Below, one piece after another: positions 1 through 7,800 of a DNA stretch of 9,736 nt; position 1 is the stretch's first letter; every line of letters starts with the position of its first letter. A program made the position numbers and the translations under genes. The stretch comes from Planctomycetaceae bacterium (GTDB taxonomy: Bacteria; Planctomycetota; Planctomycetia; Planctomycetales; Planctomycetaceae), in NCBI GenBank assembly GCA_003503535.1, contig DOCI01000138.1:989-10724 (forward strand), in the 5' to 3' direction. A model generated the notes under the pieces. It did not search any database, was not told the origin of the DNA, and was given only the letters and a program-made list of their open reading frames with translations.

Positions 1-68
<68 letters not shown>

Positions 69-86
69 TTTTCTAACTCTTTACCG

Positions 87-102
87 GACGTAGGCTTACG
101 TC
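87..102 (+). terminator. Short hairpin after tRNA-Pro, possible processing or termination signal
   Basis: A perfect 6-bp inverted repeat GACGTA-GGCT-TACGTC lies 19 bases after the tRNA. No T-run follows, so an intrinsic terminator is doubtful. The role is inferred only from position. Confidence 0.25.
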
Positions 103-198
103 ACTCGCCACTTCTGCGATGTGGTAGTTACTACACAATTAACTACACACTTTGAAGATGTTCAGTGTCTTCAATGTGTCAGGAGAAAGGCGTTTCTC

Positions 199-690
199 AT
201 GGCTCGTAAGCCCGCTCCCTCCTTCATACGGCTTGCACAAATCGACCGGACAAGCCTGCCCCGTATCAATGGGGAGATGATTTATCAGGGAGTCTATGAC
301 TCTGCAGAAAGTCGTCAGAAGTAGGCGGCTATTGTTGCCGACAGGTCTTCCTGGAATCTCGATAGCTGCGGCAAGTCGGTCTCGATCTCTCGAATATGTG
401 TCGCATTCATCAAACATGCTGAGGCTTATTACCTATATAGATGGAAAACCAACTTCTCAGGCTCATTTGACTCGATCGGCTCTCAAAACTTTGATTGAGC
501 ATATCGTGAATCTCGCTACCGATAGTTTTCTTCCAAAGCATCTTGAACGGATTTAACAGGTTTATCTTGATCTAGATCTGCGCCGTTATTCTGTCAAACA
601 GTGCGTTAACATCTCGTCCGCAATGTGCATACAATCAGTCGCTTGTTGCGTTTTTCATCCGACAACGACACGTTGAAAAAATGCCAAAAT
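199..690 (+). pseudogene. Decayed tyrosine recombinase (integrase), N-terminal part
   Basis: The likely original start is the ATG at 199, preceded by an AGGAGAAAGG ribosome-binding site. The frame begins MARKPAPSF and continues to ..GEMIYQGVYDSAESRQK, which resembles the N-terminal domain of planctomycete phage-type integrases (pattern ..G..YLG.Y.S.ES...Y.R). A TAG at 322-324 interrupts it. The same frame then resumes with ..ICVAFIKHAEAYY (to about 432), the start of the usual core-binding domain. Near 433 the reading moves to the next frame (YIDGKPTS..RSALKTLIEH.., 434-553), stops at TAA 554-556, and continues as QVYLDLDLRRYSVKQCVN. A further shift near 600 gives ISRLLRFSSDNDTL. The right border at about 690 is approximate. 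The catalytic C-terminal domain is not found. This is a dead gene, probably a relic of an element that used tRNA-Pro. Family assignment is from recalled consensus patterns, not a search. Confidence 0.7.
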
Positions 691-881
691 AGGTGGTCGC
701 GATCACAATTCTACCGGGAAGTGCCGTTACTCACCCATCGAAGTAACTTTACGCTCTCTAATTTTTGCTGCAATGGTAGAGATTACAACGTTGCGTCTCG
801 CATTGCCCGCATCGTACTTTTTGACGATCATGCTCTCCCCCCTTCTCTCCCGCAATACCTTTTCTCACGATTCCCATCACC

Positions 882-2465
882 ATGTCGCTTTATTACCGGA
901 CCCTCTACGCCTGGAAGTGCAAAGGTACGCATCATAAGCTGGCCATGGAAGCGTTGCGGCTGTTGTCGGGTGATCAGTCTGAGAACTGGCGGAATCTGTT
1001 TCTGAAAAGTATTGAACCTTATTTGACCGGCTCAAAAGATCCCGACAAAAAGTTCAGGGACTTTCGTAATCATGTGCTGCATGTCCAGGAGAACTACTGG
1101 GGGGGAGCTGTTAAAGCGACCCAGGAATGGTACGCGAAGGCTCGTCAGCAGTTTGCCGATCGTCAATGGTCAGCCGGGGTTTATTCGGCTGGAGTGATGA
1201 GTCACTATCTGACAGATGTTTTCTGTCCCCTGCACACCGGCCAGTCCAAAGCGGAAACGATCATTCATCGTGCCTGCGAATGGAGCGTGAGCTGCAGCTA
1301 TGATGAATTGATCGACATTCTGGAAGAAGATCTCGGTGGCTTTCCGAACATCACAATTTCTAAAAGTGACAACTGGCTTGAGGAACTCATCCAGACCGAA
1401 GCAGGACTGGCAAATCAGGATTATGAGAGTGTCGTCAAGAATTATAATTTTGATCGTGGTGCCAAAGATCCCCCTTCCGGGCTCGATGAAGAGTTAGCGA
1501 AAGACTTCGCGAAAATTCTGGGACGGGCAGCGGTTTCACTTTCGCTGGTTTTGGAACGATGCTTGAAAGAATGTGGTCAGCAACCCCCTGCGGTTTCGCT
1601 CTCTTTGCACTCAGCGTTATCCCAGGCGACGATTCCCGTCTTCTGGATCACAAAGAACATGGCCGACAGTGCCGAGCGAAAAGTTGTGACTCGCATTTAC
1701 AACGAACTCAAACAGACGGGAGATGTGGTCGAGAATTTACCTGAAGAAAATCGAGTCATTGCGACGCTGATTGAAAAGTATCGTCGAGGAGAAGCGGAGA
1801 CTTCAGGCGAGCAGGTCAGTTCGAAGAAACCAAAAATCAAAGTCAGCGGCACCTCGGAGAAAGTCAAATCCCCGCCCAGGATTCATCCTGTCGATCAGGA
1901 AGAGACCATTGTCGATCCATTCATTCAGGATGCTGAACCATTCGGAGCCAAACCAGTTCATTCAAACAGTTCTGCTGAATCAGCCAGTGACGATGAGGAT
2001 CTTGATGAAGATACTCCGAATCATTCTGAGGTGACTCATCTCGATCCCGATTCGCCCATTGTCGATGCCCCATCAATTGGTCCAAAAACAGCCTCCCGGT
2101 TTAAAAAAATTGGAATCAGAACCGTTGGAGAGTTTTTGGAGTCTGAGCCGGAATCGATAGTACAAAAATTGAATACTCGCTGGATCAATCTGGAGTTGGT
2201 TATCACCTGGCAACAGCAAACACAACTCATGTGTATGGTGCCCGGCTTGCGTGCACATGATGTGCAACTACTGACCGGCGTGGGCGTGGAATCCTATCAG
2301 GATTTGTGTGCCTCTACTGTGGATGACTTACATCCTCTCATATCAGAGTATGCAGCTTCACCAGAAGGCCAGCGTGTGATTCGCAGCGGAAAAATTCCTG
2401 ATCGCCTTGAAATAGAAGATTGGATTCAGAATGCTCAGTGGTGTGATCAGGAACGGGCGGCATAA
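882..2465 (+). CDS. Zinc-dependent phospholipase C-like protein with C-terminal helix-hairpin-helix (DUF4332-type) domain
   Basis: A 527-residue protein. Residues 1 to about 210 match the zinc-dependent phospholipase C / S1-P1 nuclease fold: H17/H18 (GTHHK), D53/D55 (SKDPD), H64/H67, then SHYLTD (H108, D112), PLHTG (H118) and IIHRACE (H129, E133). These correspond in order and nearly in spacing to the three-zinc ligands of the Bacillus cereus enzyme (H118, D122, H128, H142, E146). Residues about 290-390 form a charged, acidic, low-complexity linker. Residues about 393-525 hold two helix-hairpin-helix-like motifs (SIGPKTASRFKKIGI around G400; VPGLRAHDVQLLTGVGV from 453) typical of DUF4332, a fold related to DNA-binding HhH modules. 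There is no signal peptide, unlike secreted phospholipases C, so a cytoplasmic phosphodiesterase or nuclease-like role is as plausible as lipid hydrolysis. The start at 882 keeps the whole metal-binding domain; no clear Shine-Dalgarno is seen. The 3' end faces the arsenate reductase gene with a 3-base gap. Confidence 0.85.
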   Translation: MSLYYRTLYAWKCKGTHHKLAMEALRLLSGDQSENWRNLFLKSIEPYLTGSKDPDKKFRDFRNHVLHVQENYWGGAVKATQEWYAKARQQFADRQWSAGVYSAGVMSHYLTDVFCPLHTGQSKAETIIHRACEWSVSCSYDELIDILEEDLGGFPNITISKSDNWLEELIQTEAGLANQDYESVVKNYNFDRGAKDPPSGLDEELAKDFAKILGRAAVSLSLVLERCLKECGQQPPAVSLSLHSALSQATIPVFWITKNMADSAERKVVTRIYNELKQTGDVVENLPEENRVIATLIEKYRRGEAETSGEQVSSKKPKIKVSGTSEKVKSPPRIHPVDQEETIVDPFIQDAEPFGAKPVHSNSSAESASDDEDLDEDTPNHSEVTHLDPDSPIVDAPSIGPKTASRFKKIGIRTVGEFLESEPESIVQKLNTRWINLELVITWQQQTQLMCMVPGLRAHDVQLLTGVGVESYQDLCASTVDDLHPLISEYAASPEGQRVIRSGKIPDRLEIEDWIQNAQWCDQERAA

Positions 2466-2468
2466 AGT

Positions 2469-2885
2469 TTAAGAGTTTGTATTCAAATAAGTAGAGATTT
2501 TTTCTTGAATTTCATCGCGGACACGTCGAAAGAAAACCATCTGCTCCTCTTCCGTCCCCGTTGCATCAGCAGGGTCGTCAAATGGCCAGTGATAAGTTTG
2601 CTGAGCACCCGTGAATACAGGACAGGATTCTTTCGCATTGTCGCAAACAGTGACGACCAGATCGAAGTTCTGATCCTTGAACTGTTCAAGCGACTTGCTT
2701 TGATGGCGGGAAATATCAATCTCCAGTTCCTGCATCGCTTTGATGGCCAGTGGGTGAACATAACCGGAGGGTTTGGAACCAGCCGATTCCGACTCCCAGG
2801 CTCCCTTCCCAAGTGACTCCCAGAGTGCTTCTGCCATTTGAGAGCGGCAGGAGTTACCAGTACAGAGGATCAAAACGCGTTTCAT
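2469..2885 (-). CDS. arsC: Arsenate reductase, low-molecular-weight phosphatase fold, thioredoxin-coupled type
   Basis: A 138-residue cytoplasmic enzyme that should reduce arsenate to arsenite. The start MKRVLILCTGNSCRS at 2885 was chosen over an ATG 48 bases upstream because it gives the family's normal N-terminus and length and avoids overlap with the upstream gene. The P-loop C-x5-R is C8-TGNSC-R14. The two relay cysteines lie in VTVCDNAKESCP (C81 and C88), matching Cys10, Cys82 and Cys89 of the Staphylococcus plasmid pI258 ArsC. This points to the thioredoxin-coupled intramolecular disulfide cascade and not the glutaredoxin-type enzyme. An acidic loop WPFDDPAD carries the likely general acid. 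It starts 4 bases after the aquaporin stop, so the two genes are almost certainly cotranscribed. A pure tyrosine phosphatase role is unlikely because of the extra cysteine pair. Confidence 0.92.
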   Translation of the reverse strand: MKRVLILCTGNSCRSQMAEALWESLGKGAWESESAGSKPSGYVHPLAIKAMQELEIDISRHQSKSLEQFKDQNFDLVVTVCDNAKESCPVFTGAQQTYHWPFDDPADATGTEEEQMVFFRRVRDEIQEKISTYLNTNS

Positions 2886-2889
2886 GAGA

Positions 2890-3567
2890 TTATTTTTCTT
2901 CCGAAGGTGATTGTGTGGATTGAGTTTCATCATTTTGAATACATTGGCTGACAGGAATTGCCAACAATGCTCCGAGAGTCGGGGCGATCAGATAGACCCA
3001 GAAATACTGGAACTCCCCACTGACGACAGCCGGTGCAATCGAGCGTGCAGGATTCATCGAGGCTCCGCAGATTGGTCCAGCAAACATCGCTTCCAGCGCC
3101 ACAACACTTCCGATCGCGGCTCCTGCCATAATGCCCTTCTCTTTGGCTCCGACAGTCACATTGAGTATCACGAACATCAGCAGAAAAGTCAGCACGATTT
3201 CAAATATGAATGACTGCCACCAGGGACCTGCAGGAAGTGTGGCTCCCAATGTGACATGATCCAGAAACAGAACGCGAAGTAACCCACTGGCCGCGAATGC
3301 GCCAATCAATTGGCTGATGAGATAGGGACCAACAAATTTCAGTTCAAAACGCCCGGCTATCCAGAATGCAATTGTGACAGCAGGATTGATATGCGCCCCC
3401 GATATATCTCCAATCGCATAGATCATCGACATCACAATCAGCCCGAATGTTAATGCGATTCCAACATGTGTGATGGAACCGCCCGCAACATCGTTCACGA
3501 CAATCGCACCAGTGCCTGCAAAGACGAGGGCAAATGTTCCGATGATTTCCGCATAATACTTATTCAT
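2890..3567 (-). CDS. Aquaporin / aquaglyceroporin of the MIP family, likely arsenite channel
   Basis: A 225-residue inner-membrane channel with six hydrophobic helices and both half-helix signatures: SGAHINPAVT (NPA at 61-63) and CGASMNPARS (NPA-R at 172-175). Aligning by hand to E. coli AqpZ from the NPA boxes, the selectivity filter positions are F41, A160, A169 and R175. The narrow histidine and threonine of water-only channels are replaced by alanines, so a wider pore is expected. Directly upstream of arsC in one operon, it fits the AqpS/AqpN-type channels of ars operons that let arsenite flow out after arsenate reduction. The start at 3567 gives the standard N-terminus (MNKYYAEIIGTF). 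The C-terminus ends in a short polar tail. Substrate preference is inferred from context and filter residues, not shown. Confidence 0.9.
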   Translation of the reverse strand: MNKYYAEIIGTFALVFAGTGAIVVNDVAGGSITHVGIALTFGLIVMSMIYAIGDISGAHINPAVTIAFWIAGRFELKFVGPYLISQLIGAFAASGLLRVLFLDHVTLGATLPAGPWWQSFIFEIVLTFLLMFVILNVTVGAKEKGIMAGAAIGSVVALEAMFAGPICGASMNPARSIAPAVVSGEFQYFWVYLIAPTLGALLAIPVSQCIQNDETQSTQSPSEEK

Positions 3568-3615
3568 GGTGTAGATATTGACGCTCTAAATAGTAACAAT
3601 GAATTTGATATTATC

Positions 3616-3637
3616 ACATTATTCATAATGTCTGAAT
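3616..3637 (-). promoter_or_regulatory. Candidate ArsR-type operator upstream of the aquaporin-arsC operon
   Basis: Two overlapping dyads lie 49-70 bases upstream of the aquaporin start. One is a perfect 7-bp inverted repeat ACATTAT-TC-ATAATGT (3616-3631). The other is ATTCA-N7-TGAAT (3621-3637). A/T-rich imperfect dyads with TTCA/TGAA halves are typical of ArsR/SmtB repressor sites. The location fits an operator for the arsenic genes. No regulator gene is present in the window to support it. Confidence 0.35.
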
Positions 3638-3782
3638 ATTGTCCATGAAGTCATGATTATATTATCAAGAGGTTTTAAAAAAACTCTTTTAGTGCATCTT
3701 GATGAAAGTTGAGGTCTGAGGACAAATCGGATTCCAGGCAGGTGAAGAAATTCATCGAAGATATTATTCTGGGCTTGATGGA

Positions 3783-4019
3783 TTAGATTTCGCTAACACT
3801 CTTCTGCTGTTGGGCATCGTGCATCCAGAGCAACATAAACAGGGGGATGAGAACCAGACAGGCCCATTGATATGCAGTCAGACTTCCATACCAGATCGGT
3901 TCTGGTCGAATCCATTCTGTCAAAAATCGATAACCCAGATAACTGATAATATACAGATTCATCAGTTGACCGCGAACCTGAACGATATCGTCTGACTCAA
4001 ATACAACGATTTCCGTTCC
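3783..4019 (-). pseudogene. C-terminal remnant of an Lgt-like prolipoprotein diacylglyceryl transferase
   Basis: The minus strand has an open frame of 78 codons ending at TAA 3785-3783 and bounded upstream by TAA 4022-4020. It reads ..RGQLMNLYIISYLGYRFLTEW, then IRPEPIWYGSLTAYQW, then a hydrophobic helix LVLIPLFMLLW and a polar tail. This is the typical Lgt C-terminus: a G-Q-L..Y.I.Y...RF..E..RPE block, an LT..Q motif and the last membrane helix. Full-length Lgt proteins are roughly 260-300 residues, so about three quarters are missing, and the 110 bases between this fragment and tRNA-Arg show no continuation. I read it as a truncated, non-functional copy. The adjacency to a tRNA integration site suggests the 5' part was lost in an insertion or deletion there. 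Confidence 0.65.
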
Positions 4020-4132
4020 TTAGCGTCGAGGGAATCGATGGAATCGATCAGATCTCAAGAGCTCAAAATATTGCGAATTTGAAATGGTATTCGAACTGGA
4101 AATCCCACAAAAATCTGTTAAGCTTCCATTCA

Positions 4133-4207
<75 letters not shown>

Positions 4208-4212
4208 ATTAA

Positions 4213-4235
4213 AAGTCGTTAAGCAGCAACGACTT
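4213..4235 (-). terminator. Hairpin between tRNA-Arg and the integrase remnant
   Basis: A perfect 8-bp inverted repeat AAGTCGTT/AACGACTT with a 7-base loop begins six bases after the tRNA. Read on the minus strand, the stem runs into TTTTAAT, so it could end minus-strand transcription coming from the integrase side. On the plus strand no T-run follows, and there it could mark the end of the tRNA transcript. Confidence 0.35.
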
Positions 4236-4273
4236 ACGAACTTGTGGGATATTCAAAAGATAATCGGAACCGC

Positions 4274-4298
4274 AAGTTCCCCCCATCTATTCCCCTGC
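4274..4298. repeat. Copy 1 of a 25-base imperfect direct repeat
   Basis: The segment matches 8344-8368 at 20 of 25 positions (core TTCCCCC-ATCTAT-CCCC). Here it covers the stop codon and last codons of the integrase remnant and the bases just after it. It may be an arm-type binding site or a leftover end of a related element. Confidence 0.4.
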
Positions 4299-4526
4299 TA
4301 ATGCTGATTTCTTGGTTTTCGATTTCAGCTTCTCTTGGAGTTCGTCCCCTGCCGCCTGGGCAGAACGAATGGCTCCGTAATGCTTTTCCGTGGTCGGGAA
4401 GTCGGCATGTCGCATGATCAGTTTCAATGTCTCGGCTGAAACTCCTGAATTCATCAATCGTGTGGCACATCCTCGACGGAGATCGTGAGCGATGGCATAT
4501 TTGGATCGAATCTCCGACGATTCATT
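4287..4526 (-). pseudogene. C-terminal fragment of a tyrosine recombinase (integrase)
   Basis: The minus strand encodes 79 codons ending at TAG 4289-4287. They read ..RSKYAIAHDLRRGCATRLMN.. then LIMRHADFPTTEKHYGAIRS. This is the catalytic end of a phage-type tyrosine recombinase: H-x-x-R in HDLRR, the second histidine of the RHADF box, and the tyrosine nucleophile in KHYG. The frame is closed upstream by TGA at 4529-4527, so the core-binding domain and the first catalytic arginine are missing and the protein cannot be active. The gene points at tRNA-Arg, with its stop 80 bases from the tRNA end, the usual arrangement for an element inserted in a tRNA gene. It marks one border of the island that carries the NACHT gene. 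Confidence 0.8.
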
Positions 4527-4621
4527 TCACTTCCCTGAACCCCGACGCGAGCCCTAACCGCGAAGGACGAAGACGGCAGATCGAAGACAGAGCAACGCGT
4601 TCTCATCGCTTGAGGGAATTT

Positions 4622-4648
4622 GACGGCTGCGCCGCCTTTTTATTTTTT
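4622..4648 (+). terminator. Rho-independent terminator-like hairpin
   Basis: The stem CGGC-TGC-GCCG (4624-4634), extended by one G-C pair beyond a mismatch, is followed directly by TTTTTATTTTTT. The shape is that of an intrinsic terminator on the plus strand. No plus-strand gene is recognised between tRNA-Arg and this point, so its target is unclear. Confidence 0.45.
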
Positions 4649-4654
4649 AGCAGA

Positions 4655-4673
4655 GGCCCTTCCGCTCAGGGCC
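4655..4673. repeat. GC-rich palindrome GGCCCT-N7-AGGGCC
   Basis: A perfect 6-bp inverted repeat with a 7-base spacer lies 7 bases after the terminator-like hairpin. The surrounding stretch 4540-4690 is richer in G/C than the neighbouring NACHT gene and encodes nothing I recognise. The pair of hairpins looks like a dispersed palindromic element, but the copy number cannot be judged from one window. Confidence 0.35.
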
Positions 4674-4824
4674 AAATCCGGCAGATAATGCAAGGTGACA
4701 GGTTTGGCGTACCAACGAGGGTAAATTTTGGAAATCAAATGGCAAGACTACTCCGATTCCCTAGTGTATTTCACCAAGCTTGTGCGTTTTTTTTTCTGCT
4801 TCACATAAGTACTAATTGAAAAAG

Positions 4825-7800
4825 CTAAATAGAAAATTTACTAGAGAAATACTTAATTGCTTGAGCGAGGCGATCAAAGTGAATAGTCACTAATTGGAAA
4901 ATTTGATGATCGGAGCGGTTTAGTGGTTTGCCAATCTTATCAATGATTTCTTTAAACGCTAATAAGAGGCGTTCTAGATTACTAAGTGTTATTTTATCAT
5001 CTACAGTTCCAATTTGCAGTTCTCTCATCATATGACGCATAATCATTTCAACTTCTTCGAATAATCGTTCGTACCGTGGAGCGTCACGTGGCGAATATTG
5101 TTCCGCACACAATCCTGCCTGATACAAGAGATTTACATGATGAGATATTGGTGAGTTTGGTTCGCGTATTGATCCTAAATGTCTCCATTGGTATTCAAAT
5201 TCACGGTTAAAATCTCGTTCATGTAGCATTATTTCTTGATGACGATATCCCTGGAGACCCACTAACGACAACAACCAGTACATCTTGAAGTTTATGTCAT
5301 GGGCAACCATATAGTTCTCAAGTTCAATAATTGATTTTTGTATCGAATGCTCGAATCCGCGAACGCCTTGTAATAATGCTGGCTTCCAAGGGATATCTGA
5401 ATCACTAAGCTGCGGTTTTCCTTCCATTTGCACGGTAAGCTGTCTGAATAGCCGAAATGCAATTGATTCATCCATTGACAGGCCGCCAGCGTGAAGCATC
5501 GAAATACAACGCCACAATGCGCCAGGAAACGGTTCTCCATTAAAATATCTTGGAATTTCTCGCTTAGTATTAGATTCATATGTGCCAAGTTGGCGTGCAG
5601 ACGCAGTCCCAATTATAAGTAGACCCGCACAATAATTCGCGTAAGCTTCGAGTGGACTTTCAATAAGTTGTTTTCCTCTAGTTCGACTGGCGATTATTTC
5701 GAGTGATCTACCATGTAGGAATACTTCGTAAAGGATCTCGAACCTCTCAACTATGCGAGACAGTCCATCCTTACGATGTGCCCCAGAAACGACAGCATCG
5801 ACTTTGTCACCCGCCAGAAATGGCACTAAGCAACCTAGCATAGGTTCAAGCATTTCCTGGACTTCCTCTGTAATAAGTCGTAAACCAGTCACAGAGGATA
5901 GTTCTGCTACTGCGTCTCCGTCGCTCATTTGCCAAGACAAATCGTCTTTGTAATCTTTTGTCTTGAATGCTACACGCTCGACGTAGTCGGCAATGTGTTC
6001 AGCCACTAGAAACTCGGAAAAGCTTTTGTGTACAAACTCGAACCCTGTCTCTTCACCTTTTGTAAGTTCAGGCGAATTAACGACAGCTACTTCGGCTAAT
6101 TCAGAAACGTCCGTTTCCCCGGCATGTGGAAAGAATTGGTTCAGTAAGGGTACAACGTCCACGGGATCCATAGAATCAATTGACCGTGAGTACATTTGCC
6201 AAGCCAATGATCTGAGAAAAGCACGCATTTTGTCTGGGGCAAGTTGACCTTTAGTTTCTCCTTTATCATATTGGCGCGTTGCAGTCTCAGCCAGAATACT
6301 GCGATATAGATACGCTTTTTCAATTTCCCCCCCGCTTTTTCCGCTCAATTCGAGCTTTCCCGCGGTATGCACACGTGCGACAAGATGTAATGTCAATGGC
6401 CAAGAGACCAAATGATGAAGAGGTGATGGCTTACTCTTCGTGCTCTTTGATTCCAAGAAAGTTGCTGGTTGGAAAGTGTGTCCCGGTCCATTTTTATGCA
6501 GTTTTCGCCATTTCGTGCCCCACTTTTTTACACGTTCTTCGTCAAATGGTAGTAACGAAAGGACATGAGACCCCCATGGCAATCCCTCTCCAGAGGGAAA
6601 CAGGGTATCGCGTCCTGAGACAATAATCTTCGCATTTCGAAGAGGTCCGGTTGTAAGTTCTTCTCGCAACACGTTGAAGAAATGACGCAACCTTGCGCGG
6701 CTCGCCATCACTAGTTCATCAAACCCATCGAGAATCAAAACTAGGTTTGGCACTTCACGCAATTCAGCAAATCTGCTTATCATGCCCTGCTTTTGAAGTG
6801 AGTCCTCAATAAAGTAGGATACTTCAGAACCCTCTTTCGCGCGGCGAAGCCGAAGAAAGACTGGATGTACATCGGGAGTGTTTGCGAGTTCGCTCGCAAG
6901 AACTCGGCATAAAGTCGATTTTCCAGAACCCGGTCCACCACAGAGAATTATTAAGTCCTCACCGGACGTACGATTACTAGTCAAAGCGCCAAAGAGTTTT
7001 CCGATGTCCGATACAACTTGAGGCATCCCGGCATCTCCAGCGATGCCTGCAACATGGTATTTTACTTGCGGTAGTAAGAATACTTTTCGTACTCCAAACT
7101 GTTCGTTGAACATCGTTTCCTTTTGGTCCGGTAGCGTTTTCAAATCCTCACGGTAATCATTCCAAGCTTTGCGTTTATGTTCCTTCATTTCAGCAATGGG
7201 GTCAGTCCACTCCTCAAGCAATCCGCGTATTGACGCTAATTCACCTGTCACTTGAGTAGCCGTTTCCTCTTGATATGAAAGCGCTAAGTAATTGCGCATC
7301 CACTGCGAGGCTGGTTCGTCATCCGCCAATTCAACTCGGAATCGCTTACGGGCCTCAACTTTGCACTTCTCAACAATCTTGCGAACTTGATCGGATTCAA
7401 GTCCATGGTACCGAAGTGCCATATTGAGCCAACAACTGAATGCGTCGAAGAGCGGCACATCTTTTTCCAGTGGCTCTACGCCGAAAAGGTAACTAACTTC
7501 GGCCTCTTCCAAATTTGCAACAAGCATGGTGAGTTCTTCGCTAAGTTGTTCGACTTCTTTCTTCTTGTATGGAAGTTGATCATGTTCTTGTGGATGCTTT
7601 AACTCAAACGTTTTCAGTACATTGATAAGCGTTTCGATGTAGGATTTTTGGCAAGTTACATAGAATAAGACTCGAAACCGATCATATTTGGGAAGAATAT
7701 CCGTATTTTCAAGCGTGTTAAGGGTAACTAGCCTCCTAATAATTTTGGTACCAGCGGAGAGTGATGCGCCAGCGGTACTAAGGACAAGAGCAAAGCCTTG

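Noticed and set aside
139..417. A 92-codon minus-strand open frame after tRNA-Pro
   Set aside because: It is antisense to the integrase remnant, has no recognisable domain and no clear ribosome-binding site.
625..1005. A 126-codon plus-strand open frame overlapping the start of the phospholipase-like gene
   Set aside because: Its second half is an out-of-frame reading of that gene. Only its first 20 or so codons resemble the decayed integrase, which is already described as a pseudogene.
2886..2933. An upstream ATG that would extend arsenate reductase by 16 residues
   Set aside because: It would overlap the aquaporin gene and add a charged tail not seen in the family. The ATG at 2885 gives the standard N-terminus.
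4030..4048. A tandem GGAATCGAT repeat
   Set aside because: Two 9-base copies only, with no link to a gene or att site; likely chance.
4234..4470. A 78-codon minus-strand open frame beside tRNA-Arg
   Set aside because: It is a shifted reading of the integrase C-terminus. The adjacent frame carries the HDLRR, RHADF and KHYG catalytic motifs.
4427..4819. A 130-codon plus-strand open frame before the NACHT gene end
   Set aside because: It starts antisense to the integrase remnant, runs through the terminator-like hairpin and T-run, and has no recognisable motif.
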